The notes under the pieces were generated by a model. It searched no databases and was not told the origin of the DNA. It saw nothing but the letters and a program-made list of their open reading frames with translations. Both the position numbers and the translations under genes were made by a program. A stretch of DNA of 64,000 nucleotides from Nonomuraea glycinis (GTDB lineage Bacteria > Actinomycetota > Actinomycetes > Streptosporangiales > Streptosporangiaceae), in the NCBI RefSeq assembly GCF_014646515.1, contig NZ_BMNK01000005.1, positions 119,690 to 183,689 on the forward strand, read 5' to 3'. Below are positions 35,228 through 44,278 of the stretch, piece after piece (the first letter of the stretch is position 1; each line of letters begins with the position of its first letter).

Positions 35228-36334
35228 CTAGCCGTACGTCCGCTCCGCCGCCTCCCGGCCTTGGAGGAGCTTTTCGCTCTCCTCCAACCACTGCCGGCCG
35301 TCATACCGGTTGAGTGCTGCTGAGTCGTACTCCTTGCGGTCCTCGATCGTGGAGCGGAGCGATTTGAGATCCTCGTCGACCACCATCAGGCCCGGCAGGT
35401 TCTCCGTGATGGGCGGGGGGATCATGTCAAGAACCTCGAGGAACAGGGGGTTCGCCGTCCGGAGAAAAGTCCTGGTCCGGCTGTCCGCGGTGGTGCCGAG
35501 ATCGAGGAGCTCATCCCAGTAGGGACGATTCGGGTCCACCGTCTCGTAGAAGTTCTTGGTGTACCAGTCGACGACTTCCAGGAACCTCTTGCACGCGGTA
35601 TCCAGGGTGTCGGCCCAGGTGGCCAGGTAGATCATGTTGTCGTAGACCTGACGCAGTGCGCGCTGCGTCAGAGCGGCGGCCTCACCGCGCCATGGAGCGT
35701 CGTGCAGGTCCTGCGCCCGCAGCGGCAGGGTGTTCGCCAATTCGACCAGAGAGCCGACCAGCAGATCGAGGAAGGTCGGGATACCTTCCTCCCAATCGGC
35801 AGAGGGCCGGTGGAAGCTCGTCATCGCCGTTTCGGCGGACTGCCACTCGACGCCGTCATCGACCACCGACGGCAGCGGGTCGGTACCGTTGGGGTAGAAG
35901 CCGCTCGGACCATTCCAATGAATGGCAGGCCGCTCTCCGAGCCGGTCGGGAGGCCGCACCCCACCAGAGCCCGCCTCCATGAAGGGCATGTCGCCGAGCA
36001 GGGGATTATCTACAAGATCATACCTGGTGCAGGCTCGTTCGATCAGGACTCCGGCCGTACCGATCTCCGCGTTCAGGTCGTTCCAGAAAACGGAGGCCGA
36101 CAGGCCGGCGCTGTAGAGACACCTGGCGAGTTCGTGAGGAAACTTCCAGGGGAAACCCACAGGGAGTTGAGCATACGTGTGCAGGGGTGTGTCGAGTCCG
36201 TCGTGCGCCAGTTCGATGAGCTTGCCGGAAACGGCCCGCACACCCCTTCGGTCGATCTCGAACCCATCAATTCCGGATCCGTTCGCCCCCGCCGTGTAAT
36301 CAGGCCCCGGCCAAGGTCCGATCTCGGGACTCAT
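35228..36334 (-). CDS. Hypothetical protein with WXG100-like helical segment
   Basis: A 368-residue protein starting at ATG 36334. The N-terminal part (IDRRGVRAVSGKLIELAHDG) is followed by a Gly/Pro-rich centre. A helical hairpin about residues 215-260 contains DAPWRGEAAALTQRALRQVY, DNMIYLATWADTLDTACKRF. The W-R-G turn resembles the W-x-G turn of ESX-type secreted proteins, which also occurs in leader domains of polymorphic toxins. No toxin domain, ESX motor or second WXG gene is seen. The family is unknown to me. Confidence 0.55.
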   Translation of the reverse strand: MSPEIGPWPGPDYTAGANGSGIDGFEIDRRGVRAVSGKLIELAHDGLDTPLHTYAQLPVGFPWKFPHELARCLYSAGLSASVFWNDLNAEIGTAGVLIERACTRYDLVDNPLLGDMPFMEAGSGGVRPPDRLGERPAIHWNGPSGFYPNGTDPLPSVVDDGVEWQSAETAMTSFHRPSADWEEGIPTFLDLLVGSLVELANTLPLRAQDLHDAPWRGEAAALTQRALRQVYDNMIYLATWADTLDTACKRFLEVVDWYTKNFYETVDPNRPYWDELLDLGTTADSRTRTFLRTANPLFLEVLDMIPPPITENLPGLMVVDEDLKSLRSTIEDRKEYDSAALNRYDGRQWLEESEKLLQGREAAERTYG

Positions 36335-36465
36335 TTCTCACCCGGACCACTGGTCGGTACGCGTCGCTCCGGCTCGTACATCGAGACTCCGATCATCGGT
36401 GAGGCAGCTCACACTACGAAGATCCCTCACAGCGCGCAACGCTGGGTGTACGCCCGGCGCGTGTA

Positions 36466-37746
36466 CTACGCGGCACCGGGGGCGAGCTCCGCCCCGGTTC
36501 CCCGGAGGTCGCGTGCGGAGAGCGCGGTCCGGTAGACCGCGACCGTCTCCGTCGCGGCCCTCGCCCAGCTCAGTCGCTCCCTGACGAACCGTTCCCCGCT
36601 CTGCGCGAGAGCGTGGCGGGCCGGCGGATCCTCGATGAGGTCGATCACGGCGTCGGCGATGGAGCCGGGGTCGGCGCTGCGCGCGAACCGCACGGCGGGG
36701 TCGGCGGGATCGCCGAGGAAGATCTGGGAGAACCCGTCGCCGAGGATCGTCGGCCTGGTCAGGGCCATGGCCTCGGTCGCAACGAGGCCGAACGGCTCGA
36801 AGAGCGAGGGGAAGACGCAGAGGTCGGCCAGCTCGTAGTACTCCAGCAGCGCCGCGCCGTCGACGAACCCACCGGAGGTGAGGACACGCCCGTCCAGTCC
36901 GGTGTCCGCGACGATCCGCGCGACCCCGGCCTCGTCCCCCTCGCCGACGATCACCAGCCGGAGCCGGGGGAGTGCGACGGTGATCTTCCCCATCGCCTCC
37001 AGCAGTTGGTAGATCCCCTTCTGCCGTTCGATGCGGCCGACGAAGAGCAGCACCGGGTCGCCGTCCGCGATGCCGAGACGGGCGCGCAGCGCGGCGGCGC
37101 CGGAGCGGAGCGCGGCCCGGTCGACACCGGCGAGCCGCCGCTCGAACGTGCCGCCCAGGCAGACCACGTCGATCGTGTCCCGGTTCCACCCGGCGGCGGC
37201 GAGCTGCTCGCGCACCTCCGGGGTGGCGACCACGACGCGGCGGGCGATCCGGGCCAGCCACCGCTCGACGGCCGCGAACACGTTGAGCGGGTCGGTGATG
37301 CTGCGCTGCGGCGCGACTCCGTACTCGGTGGTGTGCACGTGGAAGACGACCGGCAGCCGCAGCAGGTAGTGGCACAGCAGGGCGGCCAGGAAGTTCGTCG
37401 AGTCGTGCACGGCGACCAGGTCGGGCCGCTCGCCGGGGGCCAGCCGCCGCAGCCGCAGGACGTAGCGCCAGTTGCTCACCACGACGTTCACCGCCAGCAG
37501 GACGAACTCGGCCGGGTGCGTCCGGTTGAGCCTGCGGCGGCGGCCGATCGCGCCGAGCAGGCGGCCCAGCGGCCGGTAGACGGTGACGCCGTCGCGCCGC
37601 TCGTGCACCGGCAGGCGCCCGTCGTTCAGCGTGAACACGGCCATCCGCAGGTCGCCGGTCAGGTGCGGGGTGATCTCCTCGATGTAGCGGCCGAGCCCCG
37701 CGGTGATGTTGGGCGGGAACTGGTTGATGATGTGGACGACTTTCAC
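36466..37746 (-). CDS. Glycosyltransferase family 4
   Basis: A 426-residue GT-B enzyme starting at GTG 37746, which overlaps the flippase stop as GTGA. The start VKVVHIINQFPPNITAGLGR is the usual nucleotide-loop region. The C-terminal donor-binding half has VLLFVGRIERQKGIYQLLEA, LRLVIVGEGDEAG and the E-x7-E motif in PSLFEPFGLVATEAMAL. It should add a sugar from a nucleotide donor to a growing glycan on the cytoplasmic side. It is the last gene of the polysaccharide operon. Confidence 0.92.
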   Translation of the reverse strand: MKVVHIINQFPPNITAGLGRYIEEITPHLTGDLRMAVFTLNDGRLPVHERRDGVTVYRPLGRLLGAIGRRRRLNRTHPAEFVLLAVNVVVSNWRYVLRLRRLAPGERPDLVAVHDSTNFLAALLCHYLLRLPVVFHVHTTEYGVAPQRSITDPLNVFAAVERWLARIARRVVVATPEVREQLAAAGWNRDTIDVVCLGGTFERRLAGVDRAALRSGAAALRARLGIADGDPVLLFVGRIERQKGIYQLLEAMGKITVALPRLRLVIVGEGDEAGVARIVADTGLDGRVLTSGGFVDGAALLEYYELADLCVFPSLFEPFGLVATEAMALTRPTILGDGFSQIFLGDPADPAVRFARSADPGSIADAVIDLIEDPPARHALAQSGERFVRERLSWARAATETVAVYRTALSARDLRGTGAELAPGAA

Positions 37747-39011
37747 CGTTCGACCTCCGAAGGACGCGCTCGGTACACCCGGGCCGCGGTGGCGGCCACG
37801 ACGGTGACCAGGACGAGATTGGTCAGCGCGAACGCCACCAGGCCCCCGGTCAGGCCCTGCCAGGAGATGAGCACCGCCTGGCAGGCGAGCGCGGCGGGCG
37901 AGGCGATGGCCAGGCAGGCGATGAGCACCTTCGCGCCCCGCACCCCGTCCATCGACAGGGCGAAGAGGTAAAGATTGAACACCGTGTGGACGCCGATCCC
38001 CACCGCCGACAACGCCATCAGTCCGGGCGCGTACGGATACTCCGCGCGCAGCACCAGGAAGAACAGTGCGCTCGCGGCGAAGGAGAAGACCGCCGTGGCC
38101 ACCGCGATCGCCGGCGCGAGGCGGCCGATCCGCCGCAGTGCCGCGACCTTGTCGGCCGTCGCCAGCACGGGCAGCAGCACCAGCCCGATCCCCTCGGTGA
38201 ACACCACGCCGAGCAGCCGTTTCGGGAAACCGTTGTAGACCGAGTACACGCCGACGTCGCCGCCGGAGGCCCAGTGGTTGAGGAAGATCACGTCCACCCC
38301 GAACAGCACGGCGGTGAAGGCGGCGATGACGCTCATGTAGGCGCCGTGTCTGAGCAGCGAGCGGGCCAGGGACACCGACCAGGAGCGCGGGACGACGTCG
38401 AAGCCGGCCACGGCCACGAGGGCGAAGACGACGTTCGTGACGATCAGCGCGACCAGGTAGACCTCGGCGTCCCGGATGCCCGCGACCAGCAGGCAGTAGG
38501 CGGCCGTGGCCAGGTAGACGACGGCGACGACGAACTTGAGCCCCGCCACGAACGCGAACTTCTTCAACCCGCGCAGGAAGCTCTCGGTCAGCTGGTTCAC
38601 CGTCAGCGACAGGGCCAGCGCCAGCGCGAAGCAGAGCGTACGGACGTCGACGCCGAGCAGGTGGGTCAGCAGCGGGGCGGCCGGCAGCATGACGGCGATC
38701 AGGCCGCCGCCCAGCGCCAGCGTGGTGAACAACGCCGTCGTCACCAGGGCGGGCCGGTCCGGCGGCGCCGCCCTCGGCAGCTCCTGGAACATGACGTAGT
38801 TCAGGTTCAGCAGCATGCCGACGGTGACGATCAGCGCGATCGTCAGCACGAGGGTGAACCGGCCGAACGCCGCCGCGCCGATCCCCCAGGCGATGACGAG
38901 CGTGGTCGCCGCGGCCGTGCCGCTGGCGGCGATGCTCACCAGCGTGGGCCAGACGGCCCAGCCGCGGCCGCCGAACAGCCGCGCCATCCGGTCGCGGAGC
39001 GCGGACGTCAC
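37743..39011 (-). CDS. Polysaccharide flippase (MOP superfamily)
   Basis: A 422-residue integral membrane protein with about 12-14 hydrophobic helices, for example LVSIAASGTAAATTLVIAWG, FTLVLTIALIVTVGMLLNLN and IAVATAVFSFAASALFFLVL. Polytopic length and patterns such as FGRFTLVLTIAL and DVIFLNHWASGGDVGVYSVY fit Wzx/PST-type exporters that flip lipid-linked sugars. GTG at 39011 overlaps the stop of the preceding glycosyltransferase (GTGA). Its position between two glycosyltransferases supports a role in exporting their product. Confidence 0.88.
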   Translation of the reverse strand: MTSALRDRMARLFGGRGWAVWPTLVSIAASGTAAATTLVIAWGIGAAAFGRFTLVLTIALIVTVGMLLNLNYVMFQELPRAAPPDRPALVTTALFTTLALGGGLIAVMLPAAPLLTHLLGVDVRTLCFALALALSLTVNQLTESFLRGLKKFAFVAGLKFVVAVVYLATAAYCLLVAGIRDAEVYLVALIVTNVVFALVAVAGFDVVPRSWSVSLARSLLRHGAYMSVIAAFTAVLFGVDVIFLNHWASGGDVGVYSVYNGFPKRLLGVVFTEGIGLVLLPVLATADKVAALRRIGRLAPAIAVATAVFSFAASALFFLVLRAEYPYAPGLMALSAVGIGVHTVFNLYLFALSMDGVRGAKVLIACLAIASPAALACQAVLISWQGLTGGLVAFALTNLVLVTVVAATAARVYRARPSEVER

Positions 39012-40162
39012 CGGGCCACCTCCGCGTACGCCGCGAGCGTGGTCTCGGCCGTGCGCGCCCACGAGTAGCGCGCGCGGACGTGCTCGGCGCCGCGCCGGGC
39101 GAGCCCCGCCGCGTGCTCCGGGTCGTCCAGGCAGCGTGCCAGGGCCGCGGCCAGCTCCTCGGGCTCTCCGGTACGGCAGCGGACCGCGCCGTCGCCGACC
39201 ACCTCCGGCGAGTATCCCGGCCCGACCACGACCGGCCGCCCCAGCGCCATCGCCTCGACCGCGACCAGCCCGAACGGCTCGTACGACGAGGGGAAGGCAC
39301 ACACGTCGGCGGCCAGGAAGTGCGCGAACACCTCGGGCGGGTCCAGGAACCGGTAGCCGGCGACCACGTGCTCGCCGACGCCTTCGCGCTCGATCAGCCG
39401 GGCCACCTCCGCGTCGTCGCCGCTGCCGACGAGCACCACCCGCAGGTCGCCGCGCTCGCGGAGCAGCGCCGGCACCGCCTTGATCAGCGTGTGCACGCCC
39501 TTGTGCGACGACAGGCGCCCGGCGAAGACGACCAGCCTTCCGGCGCCGCCCGGCAGGTAGCCGGCCCTGACCTTCGCGCGGAGCCGGTCGCGCTCGGCGC
39601 CGGACAGCCCGGCCAGCCGTACCAGCTCGGGATCCTCGAAGCCGTGCGGCACCACCCGCAGGCGTCCCGGCGGCCAGCCGCGCGCCACGAGCTCGTCCCG
39701 CATGCCCGCGCTCGGCACCACGATCAGGCTCGCCAGCCGGGCCATCGCGTTCTCCAGCGCGGTGATGCCGGCGGTCACGGCGGTGCGGCGCGCCCCCGGG
39801 GCGGTGTTGTGCTCGCAGGTGTGCACGTGGAACACCACCGGCATCCGCCCGGCCGACCGGCACAGGATCCCGGCGATGCATCCCATCCAGTCATGCACCG
39901 CCACGACCGCCCCGGAACGTCCGCCGGCCCGCAGGATCCGCGCCGCGACCCGCACATTGAAGGCGACCAGCCCGGCGATCCTCCGCAACGGGCGATCGGC
40001 CTGCCGAGGCCGGCCGGTCACGCCGTACACCTCGATGGGGACGCCGGAGTCACGCAGGGCGGGAAGGATCCGCTCGGCGTAGCGTCCCAGACCGCCGACG
40101 ACGTGCGGCGGGACCTCGGTGCAGACGACGTGGCAGCGGCGCGGCCGGGTCAGTCCGGGCAC
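39008..40162 (-). CDS. Glycosyltransferase family 4
   Basis: A 384-residue GT-B glycosyltransferase from GTG 40162. Marks are VPPHVVGGLGRYAERILPAL (donor loop), VVFAGRLSSHKGVHTLIKAV, LRVVLVGSGDDAEV and SSYEPFGLVAVEAMALGRPV with the E-x7-E donor motif. It is similar to, though clearly distinct from, the other GT4 in the operon (both share VVFHVHT and the EPFGLVA block), so the two probably act in sequence. The start lies within the end of the nucleotidyltransferase gene. Confidence 0.92.
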   Translation of the reverse strand: MPGLTRPRRCHVVCTEVPPHVVGGLGRYAERILPALRDSGVPIEVYGVTGRPRQADRPLRRIAGLVAFNVRVAARILRAGGRSGAVVAVHDWMGCIAGILCRSAGRMPVVFHVHTCEHNTAPGARRTAVTAGITALENAMARLASLIVVPSAGMRDELVARGWPPGRLRVVPHGFEDPELVRLAGLSGAERDRLRAKVRAGYLPGGAGRLVVFAGRLSSHKGVHTLIKAVPALLRERGDLRVVLVGSGDDAEVARLIEREGVGEHVVAGYRFLDPPEVFAHFLAADVCAFPSSYEPFGLVAVEAMALGRPVVVGPGYSPEVVGDGAVRCRTGEPEELAAALARCLDDPEHAAGLARRGAEHVRARYSWARTAETTLAAYAEVAR

Positions 40163-40902
40163 CGCTGGTACGCCTGCCGGGCGAAGTCGAGGTCGTCCGG
40201 GGTGTTGACGCCACGGGCCTCGGCGGGGTCGCCGACCGGCACCACGGTCACCGGCCGGTCGCGGACCTGCGACAGGTACGGCAGGAACGGCAGGAAGTTG
40301 ACCTCACCGGTGGCCGCACCCGGGGCGGCGTCGAGCAGGTAGCCCGCCCACGCCTCCGGCAGCCCGTCCGTGCCGAGGCCGAACACGCCGACGTCGCTGA
40401 GCCCGCCGGGCCGGCAGTCGTCCCCCTCGCGGGACATCCGCACCCTGACCAGGGCTGATCCGTCCAGCTCGTACTCGACGTACGGCTCGGGCATCGGCAC
40501 CAGCGGGAGGGTGAGGCCGTCATGGCCGGCCTGCACCACCTGCCGTACGGTCGCCGCGGACAGGTTCACCTGGTCGCCCCAGACCACCAGGATCCGGTCG
40601 TACCCCTCCCAATGCGCGGCGGCTCCGAAGATCGCGTCGCCCATGCCCGTCGGCCGCGCCTGGACGCTCACCGAGACGGCGCCGCGCTCGATCTCCTCGG
40701 CGGCGAGGCGGCGGAACGGGATCTCACCCGCCGGGGAGACCACCACGTGGACGTGCTCCACCCAGGGGCCCAGCCGCCGGTGCAGCAGGTGCCACACGGT
40801 GACGCCGTCGGCGACCTCCAGCATGATCTTCGGGATGCCGAGGCCGAGCCTGGTCCCGCTCCCGGCCGCCGGGATCACCGCACAGACGCGCTGGTCACTC
40901 AC
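40150..40902 (-). CDS. MobA-like nucleotidyltransferase
   Basis: This protein has about 250 residues. The N-terminal signature VCAVIPAAGSGTRLGLGIPK is the nucleotide-binding loop of NTP transferases, and VVWGDQVNLSAATV carries the metal-binding Asp. Such enzymes couple NTP to a phospho-sugar or similar phosphate. GTG at 40902 has AGGGAG nine bases upstream; GTG at 40908 is too close to it. It overlaps the end of the HAD gene. It likely activates a building block of the polysaccharide. Whether that is a sugar or, as in CofC, a phospho-acid is open. Confidence 0.85.
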   Translation of the reverse strand: MSDQRVCAVIPAAGSGTRLGLGIPKIMLEVADGVTVWHLLHRRLGPWVEHVHVVVSPAGEIPFRRLAAEEIERGAVSVSVQARPTGMGDAIFGAAAHWEGYDRILVVWGDQVNLSAATVRQVVQAGHDGLTLPLVPMPEPYVEYELDGSALVRVRMSREGDDCRPGGLSDVGVFGLGTDGLPEAWAGYLLDAAPGAATGEVNFLPFLPYLSQVRDRPVTVVPVGDPAEARGVNTPDDLDFARQAYQRCPD

Positions 40903-41560
40903 TGCCACTCACTCCCTGGTCGAGGACGTCCGCGATCTCGTCCAGATCCCGTACCTGGGCCGCTCCCGCGGCCGGTTTCACCGCGTTGACCTGCAACGTC
41001 ACCAGTCCGGCGCCGACGGCGGAGGCGACGCCGTGCGCGGAGTCCTCCAGGGCCACGGCGTCGTCCGGGTCGACGGACCAGAGCGCGCAGGCGTGCCGGT
41101 AGAACGCCGGGTCCGGCTTGCCCGACGGGACGTCGTCCCCGGTGAGCACGCCGCTGAAGTAGCCGCCCAGCGAGCACGCCGCAAGGACCCGCTCGACCGA
41201 CCCCCTGCTGCCGCTGGTGACCAGGTAGGCCGTGCGGCCGCCGCTGGTCAGGTGGTCGAGCAGCCGCCGCGCGCCGGGGAACACCGGCACCCGGCCCGCC
41301 GCCACGTACTCCCGGTACAGCCGCTGCTTGCGCCGGACCAGCCGGTCGGCCACGTCCCCGCCGACGCCCAGGCCGGCCACCACCTCCCGGGTGGTCGCCC
41401 CCGCGTGCGCGTCGTACCGGAAGGAGCCGAGCGCGGACGGCGCCAGTTCCCCGATCGCGGCCCGGAACGCGGCCGCGTGCACGGGCGCGGAGTCGACGAG
41501 CGTGCCGTCCAGGTCACAGAGCCAGACCCGCCGCCCGGCGACGAGCGCCGCCGGGCTCAT
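40895..41560 (-). CDS. HAD-superfamily phosphatase (PGMB-like)
   Basis: A 221-residue HAD hydrolase. Motif I is WLCDLDGTLVDS, motif II is YLVTSGS, the conserved Lys is in SGKPDPAFY and motif IV is VALEDSAHG. A helical cap lies between about residues 20 and 85. This is the beta-phosphoglucomutase/phosphatase type, acting on sugar phosphates or similar metabolites. ATG at 41560 overlaps the stop of the upstream CofD-like gene (ATGA). It may make or trim the phosphorylated intermediate used by the neighbouring nucleotidyltransferase. Confidence 0.9.
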   Translation of the reverse strand: MSPAALVAGRRVWLCDLDGTLVDSAPVHAAAFRAAIGELAPSALGSFRYDAHAGATTREVVAGLGVGGDVADRLVRRKQRLYREYVAAGRVPVFPGARRLLDHLTSGGRTAYLVTSGSRGSVERVLAACSLGGYFSGVLTGDDVPSGKPDPAFYRHACALWSVDPDDAVALEDSAHGVASAVGAGLVTLQVNAVKPAAGAAQVRDLDEIADVLDQGVSGSE

Positions 41561-42750
41561 CGGGCCCTCGCCGGCGCGGCCTCGTCGGCGATCTCGGTCA
41601 GTGCGCGTACGGTGCGGGGGCCGCAGTGGACGCCGGGTCGTTCGGCGTCCTCCAGGTCGGCGGTGACCCATCGGGCGCCCGCCCAGACGCCGCCGGCGAC
41701 GACGTCGGACGGCACCCCCGGCGCCTCGGGTGCGCGGTGGCTGAGGACGTGCGTGACGGTGCCGCGCTCGTTGCCCGGGTCGCCCAGGTAGGACAGGGTA
41801 CGGCCGACCAGCTCGGGCGCGCTCAACCCTTGGACGTCGTGGTCGTCGCGGGTGTTGACGACGAACACCTTGGCCGCGGCCCGGCTTTCGGCGATCGCGT
41901 CCGCGATCCCCGGCGTCAGGTAACTGGGCAGCAGTGACGAGTGCGGCGTGCCGGGCCCGTACAGGAGAAGGTCGGCGTCCCTGATCGCGTCCCCGGCCTC
42001 CGGGCTCAGCGAGACCGGGGCGCGCAGGCCCGCCAGGATCCGCCGCACCTCCTCGACGGGTCGCGCCGCCAGCTCGGCCCGGCGCTCGGCGGTGACCGGC
42101 TCGCGGAGCAGGAACAGCTCGGTGATCGCGGCGGCGTCCTGCGGCGCGACGATGTCGGCCTCGTCGGCCAGGAGCCGGCCGTCCTGCTTGAGCGCGACCA
42201 GGAACGCGTTCTCGCCGCTGGTCACGTTCACCAGGCCGAGCGGTGAGGCGAACGTCCGGGCGCACGCGCGTACCGCCGCGTTGAAGTCCTCGCCCAGCCG
42301 GAGGTACGCGCCGGCGAACACGAGGTTGCCGAGTGCGCAGTCGGTCAGGTCGAGCCCGTCGGGGTGGCTGTCGAGCTTGCGCAGGAAGGCGGCCAGGTCC
42401 CGCGTGATCGCGGTGCGGGCCTCGGCCGGGAGGGCGGGGAACGCCGGTTCCGCGACCAGTTCGCCGAGCTCCTCCCGCGTGGTCCCGGCCGCGAGCCGGT
42501 GCTCCAGCACCGAGCGGAGCGCGGCCTGCCGCGGGTCGCGGTCGTCGAGATGGACCAGGAGGTTCTTGCGGAAGTCCGACGGGCCGAGCATCCCGGGCAG
42601 GTAGCTCCGCAGCGCCCCGGTGGACCGCCCGTTGTCATAGCCGTTGATCACCAGGGTGAGGTCGATCCCCGGCGTGCGCAGCAGGCCGCGCGCGATGCTG
42701 GCCCCGCCGCGCCCGCCGCTGAAGAGGGTGACGGCGGTGCGGTCGCTCAT
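41557..42750 (-). CDS. CofD/YvcK-like protein
   Basis: A 397-residue protein of the CofD/YvcK fold. Marks are TLFSGGRGGASIARGLLRTP, VINGYDNGRSTGALRSYLPG, SDFRKNLLVHLDD, YLRLGEDFNAAVRA, DADLLLYGPGTPHSSLLPSY and VFVVNTRDDHDVQGLS. CofD transfers phospholactyl groups in F420 synthesis; YvcK binds UDP-sugars and regulates envelope metabolism. The glycosyltransferase operon context and the neighbouring nucleotidyltransferase leave both a sugar-nucleotide-binding and a transferase role open. It overlaps both neighbours by 4 bp. Confidence 0.82.
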   Translation of the reverse strand: MSDRTAVTLFSGGRGGASIARGLLRTPGIDLTLVINGYDNGRSTGALRSYLPGMLGPSDFRKNLLVHLDDRDPRQAALRSVLEHRLAAGTTREELGELVAEPAFPALPAEARTAITRDLAAFLRKLDSHPDGLDLTDCALGNLVFAGAYLRLGEDFNAAVRACARTFASPLGLVNVTSGENAFLVALKQDGRLLADEADIVAPQDAAAITELFLLREPVTAERRAELAARPVEEVRRILAGLRAPVSLSPEAGDAIRDADLLLYGPGTPHSSLLPSYLTPGIADAIAESRAAAKVFVVNTRDDHDVQGLSAPELVGRTLSYLGDPGNERGTVTHVLSHRAPEAPGVPSDVVAGGVWAGARWVTADLEDAERPGVHCGPRTVRALTEIADEAAPARAR

Positions 42751-43544
42751 CGGGACCGCTCCGTCAGATCGCGTGCCGGTTCCCGCGGCGCCTCCGGGAG
42801 GCGGAGCACACCCCGGCGTAACAGCCACCGGCGGTAGCCGAGATAGCCCACGAACAGGGCACGGTCCCGCGCGCCGCGCCAGAACCGCCACCCTCGGGCG
42901 CCGCCGCCGCGCTCCCGGTGCTCGATCGGGATCTCCACCCAGGTACGGCCGAGCTCCGTGACCCTGGCGGTGATCTCGGTCGAGCAGTTCATCCCGCCCG
43001 ACTCCAGGGCCAGGGCGCGCAGCAGCGGGCCGCGTACCACCTTGAAGATCGAGTTGTAGTCGCGGTACCGGGTGCCGTGCAGGAGGTTGCTGACCGCGCC
43101 GCTGGCCGCCGAGCCCCACCGGTACGCGATGCCGTCGGCCTTCCTGATGCGGGCGCCGGAGAAGGCGTCCGCCTCGCCGGCCCGTACCCGGTCGAGGAAC
43201 GCGTCCAGGTTGGCGATCGGGAACTGCCCGTCGGAGTCGAGCAGGACGACCCAGTCCAGCCGGGTGTGCGCGATGGCGGCGGCGATGGCCGCCCCGGCGC
43301 CGCGGTTCGCGGCGAAGTCGACGACGACCAGCTCGGGGCAGCTCTTTCGCAGCTCCGCGAGGATCTCGCCGGTCGCGTCGATGCTGCCGTCGTTGCAGAC
43401 GACGATCTCCCAGGCGCCGATCGCCGGGTGCCCGGCCAGATACTCCCGCCATTCGGTCACCGCCGCCGCGATGTTCGCCGCCTCGTTGTAGGCGGGCGCC
43501 GCCACCGAGATGTCGACGGTCGGCGGTACGTCGTAGGTGTCCAG
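42747..43544 (-). CDS. Glycosyltransferase family 2 (polyprenyl-phosphate type)
   Basis: A 265-residue GT-A enzyme. ISVAAPAYNEAANIAAAVTE and WEIVVCNDGSIDATGEIL carry the first donor-binding residues, and VVLLDSDGQFPIANLDAF has the metal-binding D-x-D-like motif. The end is basic. The best start is an unusual CTG at 43544, five bases after GAGGAGG; no ATG or GTG lies in a suitable place. Enzymes of this form often transfer sugar to polyprenyl phosphate at the membrane. It overlaps the CofD-like gene by 4 bp. Confidence 0.88.
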   Translation of the reverse strand: MDTYDVPPTVDISVAAPAYNEAANIAAAVTEWREYLAGHPAIGAWEIVVCNDGSIDATGEILAELRKSCPELVVVDFAANRGAGAAIAAAIAHTRLDWVVLLDSDGQFPIANLDAFLDRVRAGEADAFSGARIRKADGIAYRWGSAASGAVSNLLHGTRYRDYNSIFKVVRGPLLRALALESGGMNCSTEITARVTELGRTWVEIPIEHRERGGGARGWRFWRGARDRALFVGYLGYRRWLLRRGVLRLPEAPREPARDLTERSR

Positions 43545-43564
43545 CTTCGCCTCCTCGTGGTGTG

Positions 43565-44278
43565 TCAGCGGCGGCCCGCCGGCGTGGGCGTCCCGTTCCC
43601 CATCAGGCGGGCGATCCAGCGGTCCAGCGGGAGCAGGTTGATCCCGACGACGATCGGCACGTGCGCCAGCGTGAACAGCACGGCCCCGCCGAACGAGATC
43701 GGCCCGCCGGTGATCACGTTGATGTGCGGCGCGTCGATGACGGCGGGGATGTCGACCGGGTTGACGAGCTGCCACATGACGTCGAGGAGCCCCGAGAACA
43801 CGATGACGATGCCGCTGATCGCGATCTTCAGGCAGCGCCCGGGGCTGCCGCCGCCGATGCGGAAGGCGGCGGCCACGGTGAGCACGATCCCGGGATAGAG
43901 CAGCAGGTAAAGGTGGGTGTAGAAACTGTCGCCCTCTGTACGCGCGGTGTCGCCGTAGTAGAAGTAACTCACCCTCGGGATCACGTACGCGGTGAAGAAC
44001 ACGAACGGGACGTACAACAGCCAGTGCAGCCGCTCCGACACCCACGGGAAGAACGCGATCGCGCAGCACAGGAAGGCGAAGGCGACCAGTTTGACGCCGA
44101 GCTCCCAGGCGGCGCCGATCTCCCGGCCGTGCGGGGTGGCCAGCCAGACGAACCCGAAACCGAGCGCCCCCAGGAGGAGGGCGATCCACCACAGGTGCGG
44201 GGCCCATCGGGAGGGGCCGGGGTTCTCCGTGTCCGCAGGGGGTGACGGAGACTGCGGTGCGTCGCCACGGACCGTCAT
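43565..44278 (-). CDS. Multipass membrane protein of the polysaccharide operon
   Basis: A 237-residue membrane protein from ATG 44278 (GGAG nearby). About six or seven helices are seen: LWWIALLLGALGFGFVWLAT, LVAFAFLCCAIAFFPWVS, WLLYVPFVFFTAYVIPR, LYLLLYPGIVLTVAAAF, IAISGIVIVFSGLLDVMW and FGGAVLFTLAHVPIVVGINL. The family is unknown to me. It is the first gene of the operon and could be a glycan-lipid or anchoring component. Confidence 0.75.
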   Translation of the reverse strand: MTVRGDAPQSPSPPADTENPGPSRWAPHLWWIALLLGALGFGFVWLATPHGREIGAAWELGVKLVAFAFLCCAIAFFPWVSERLHWLLYVPFVFFTAYVIPRVSYFYYGDTARTEGDSFYTHLYLLLYPGIVLTVAAAFRIGGGSPGRCLKIAISGIVIVFSGLLDVMWQLVNPVDIPAVIDAPHINVITGGPISFGGAVLFTLAHVPIVVGINLLPLDRWIARLMGNGTPTPAGRR

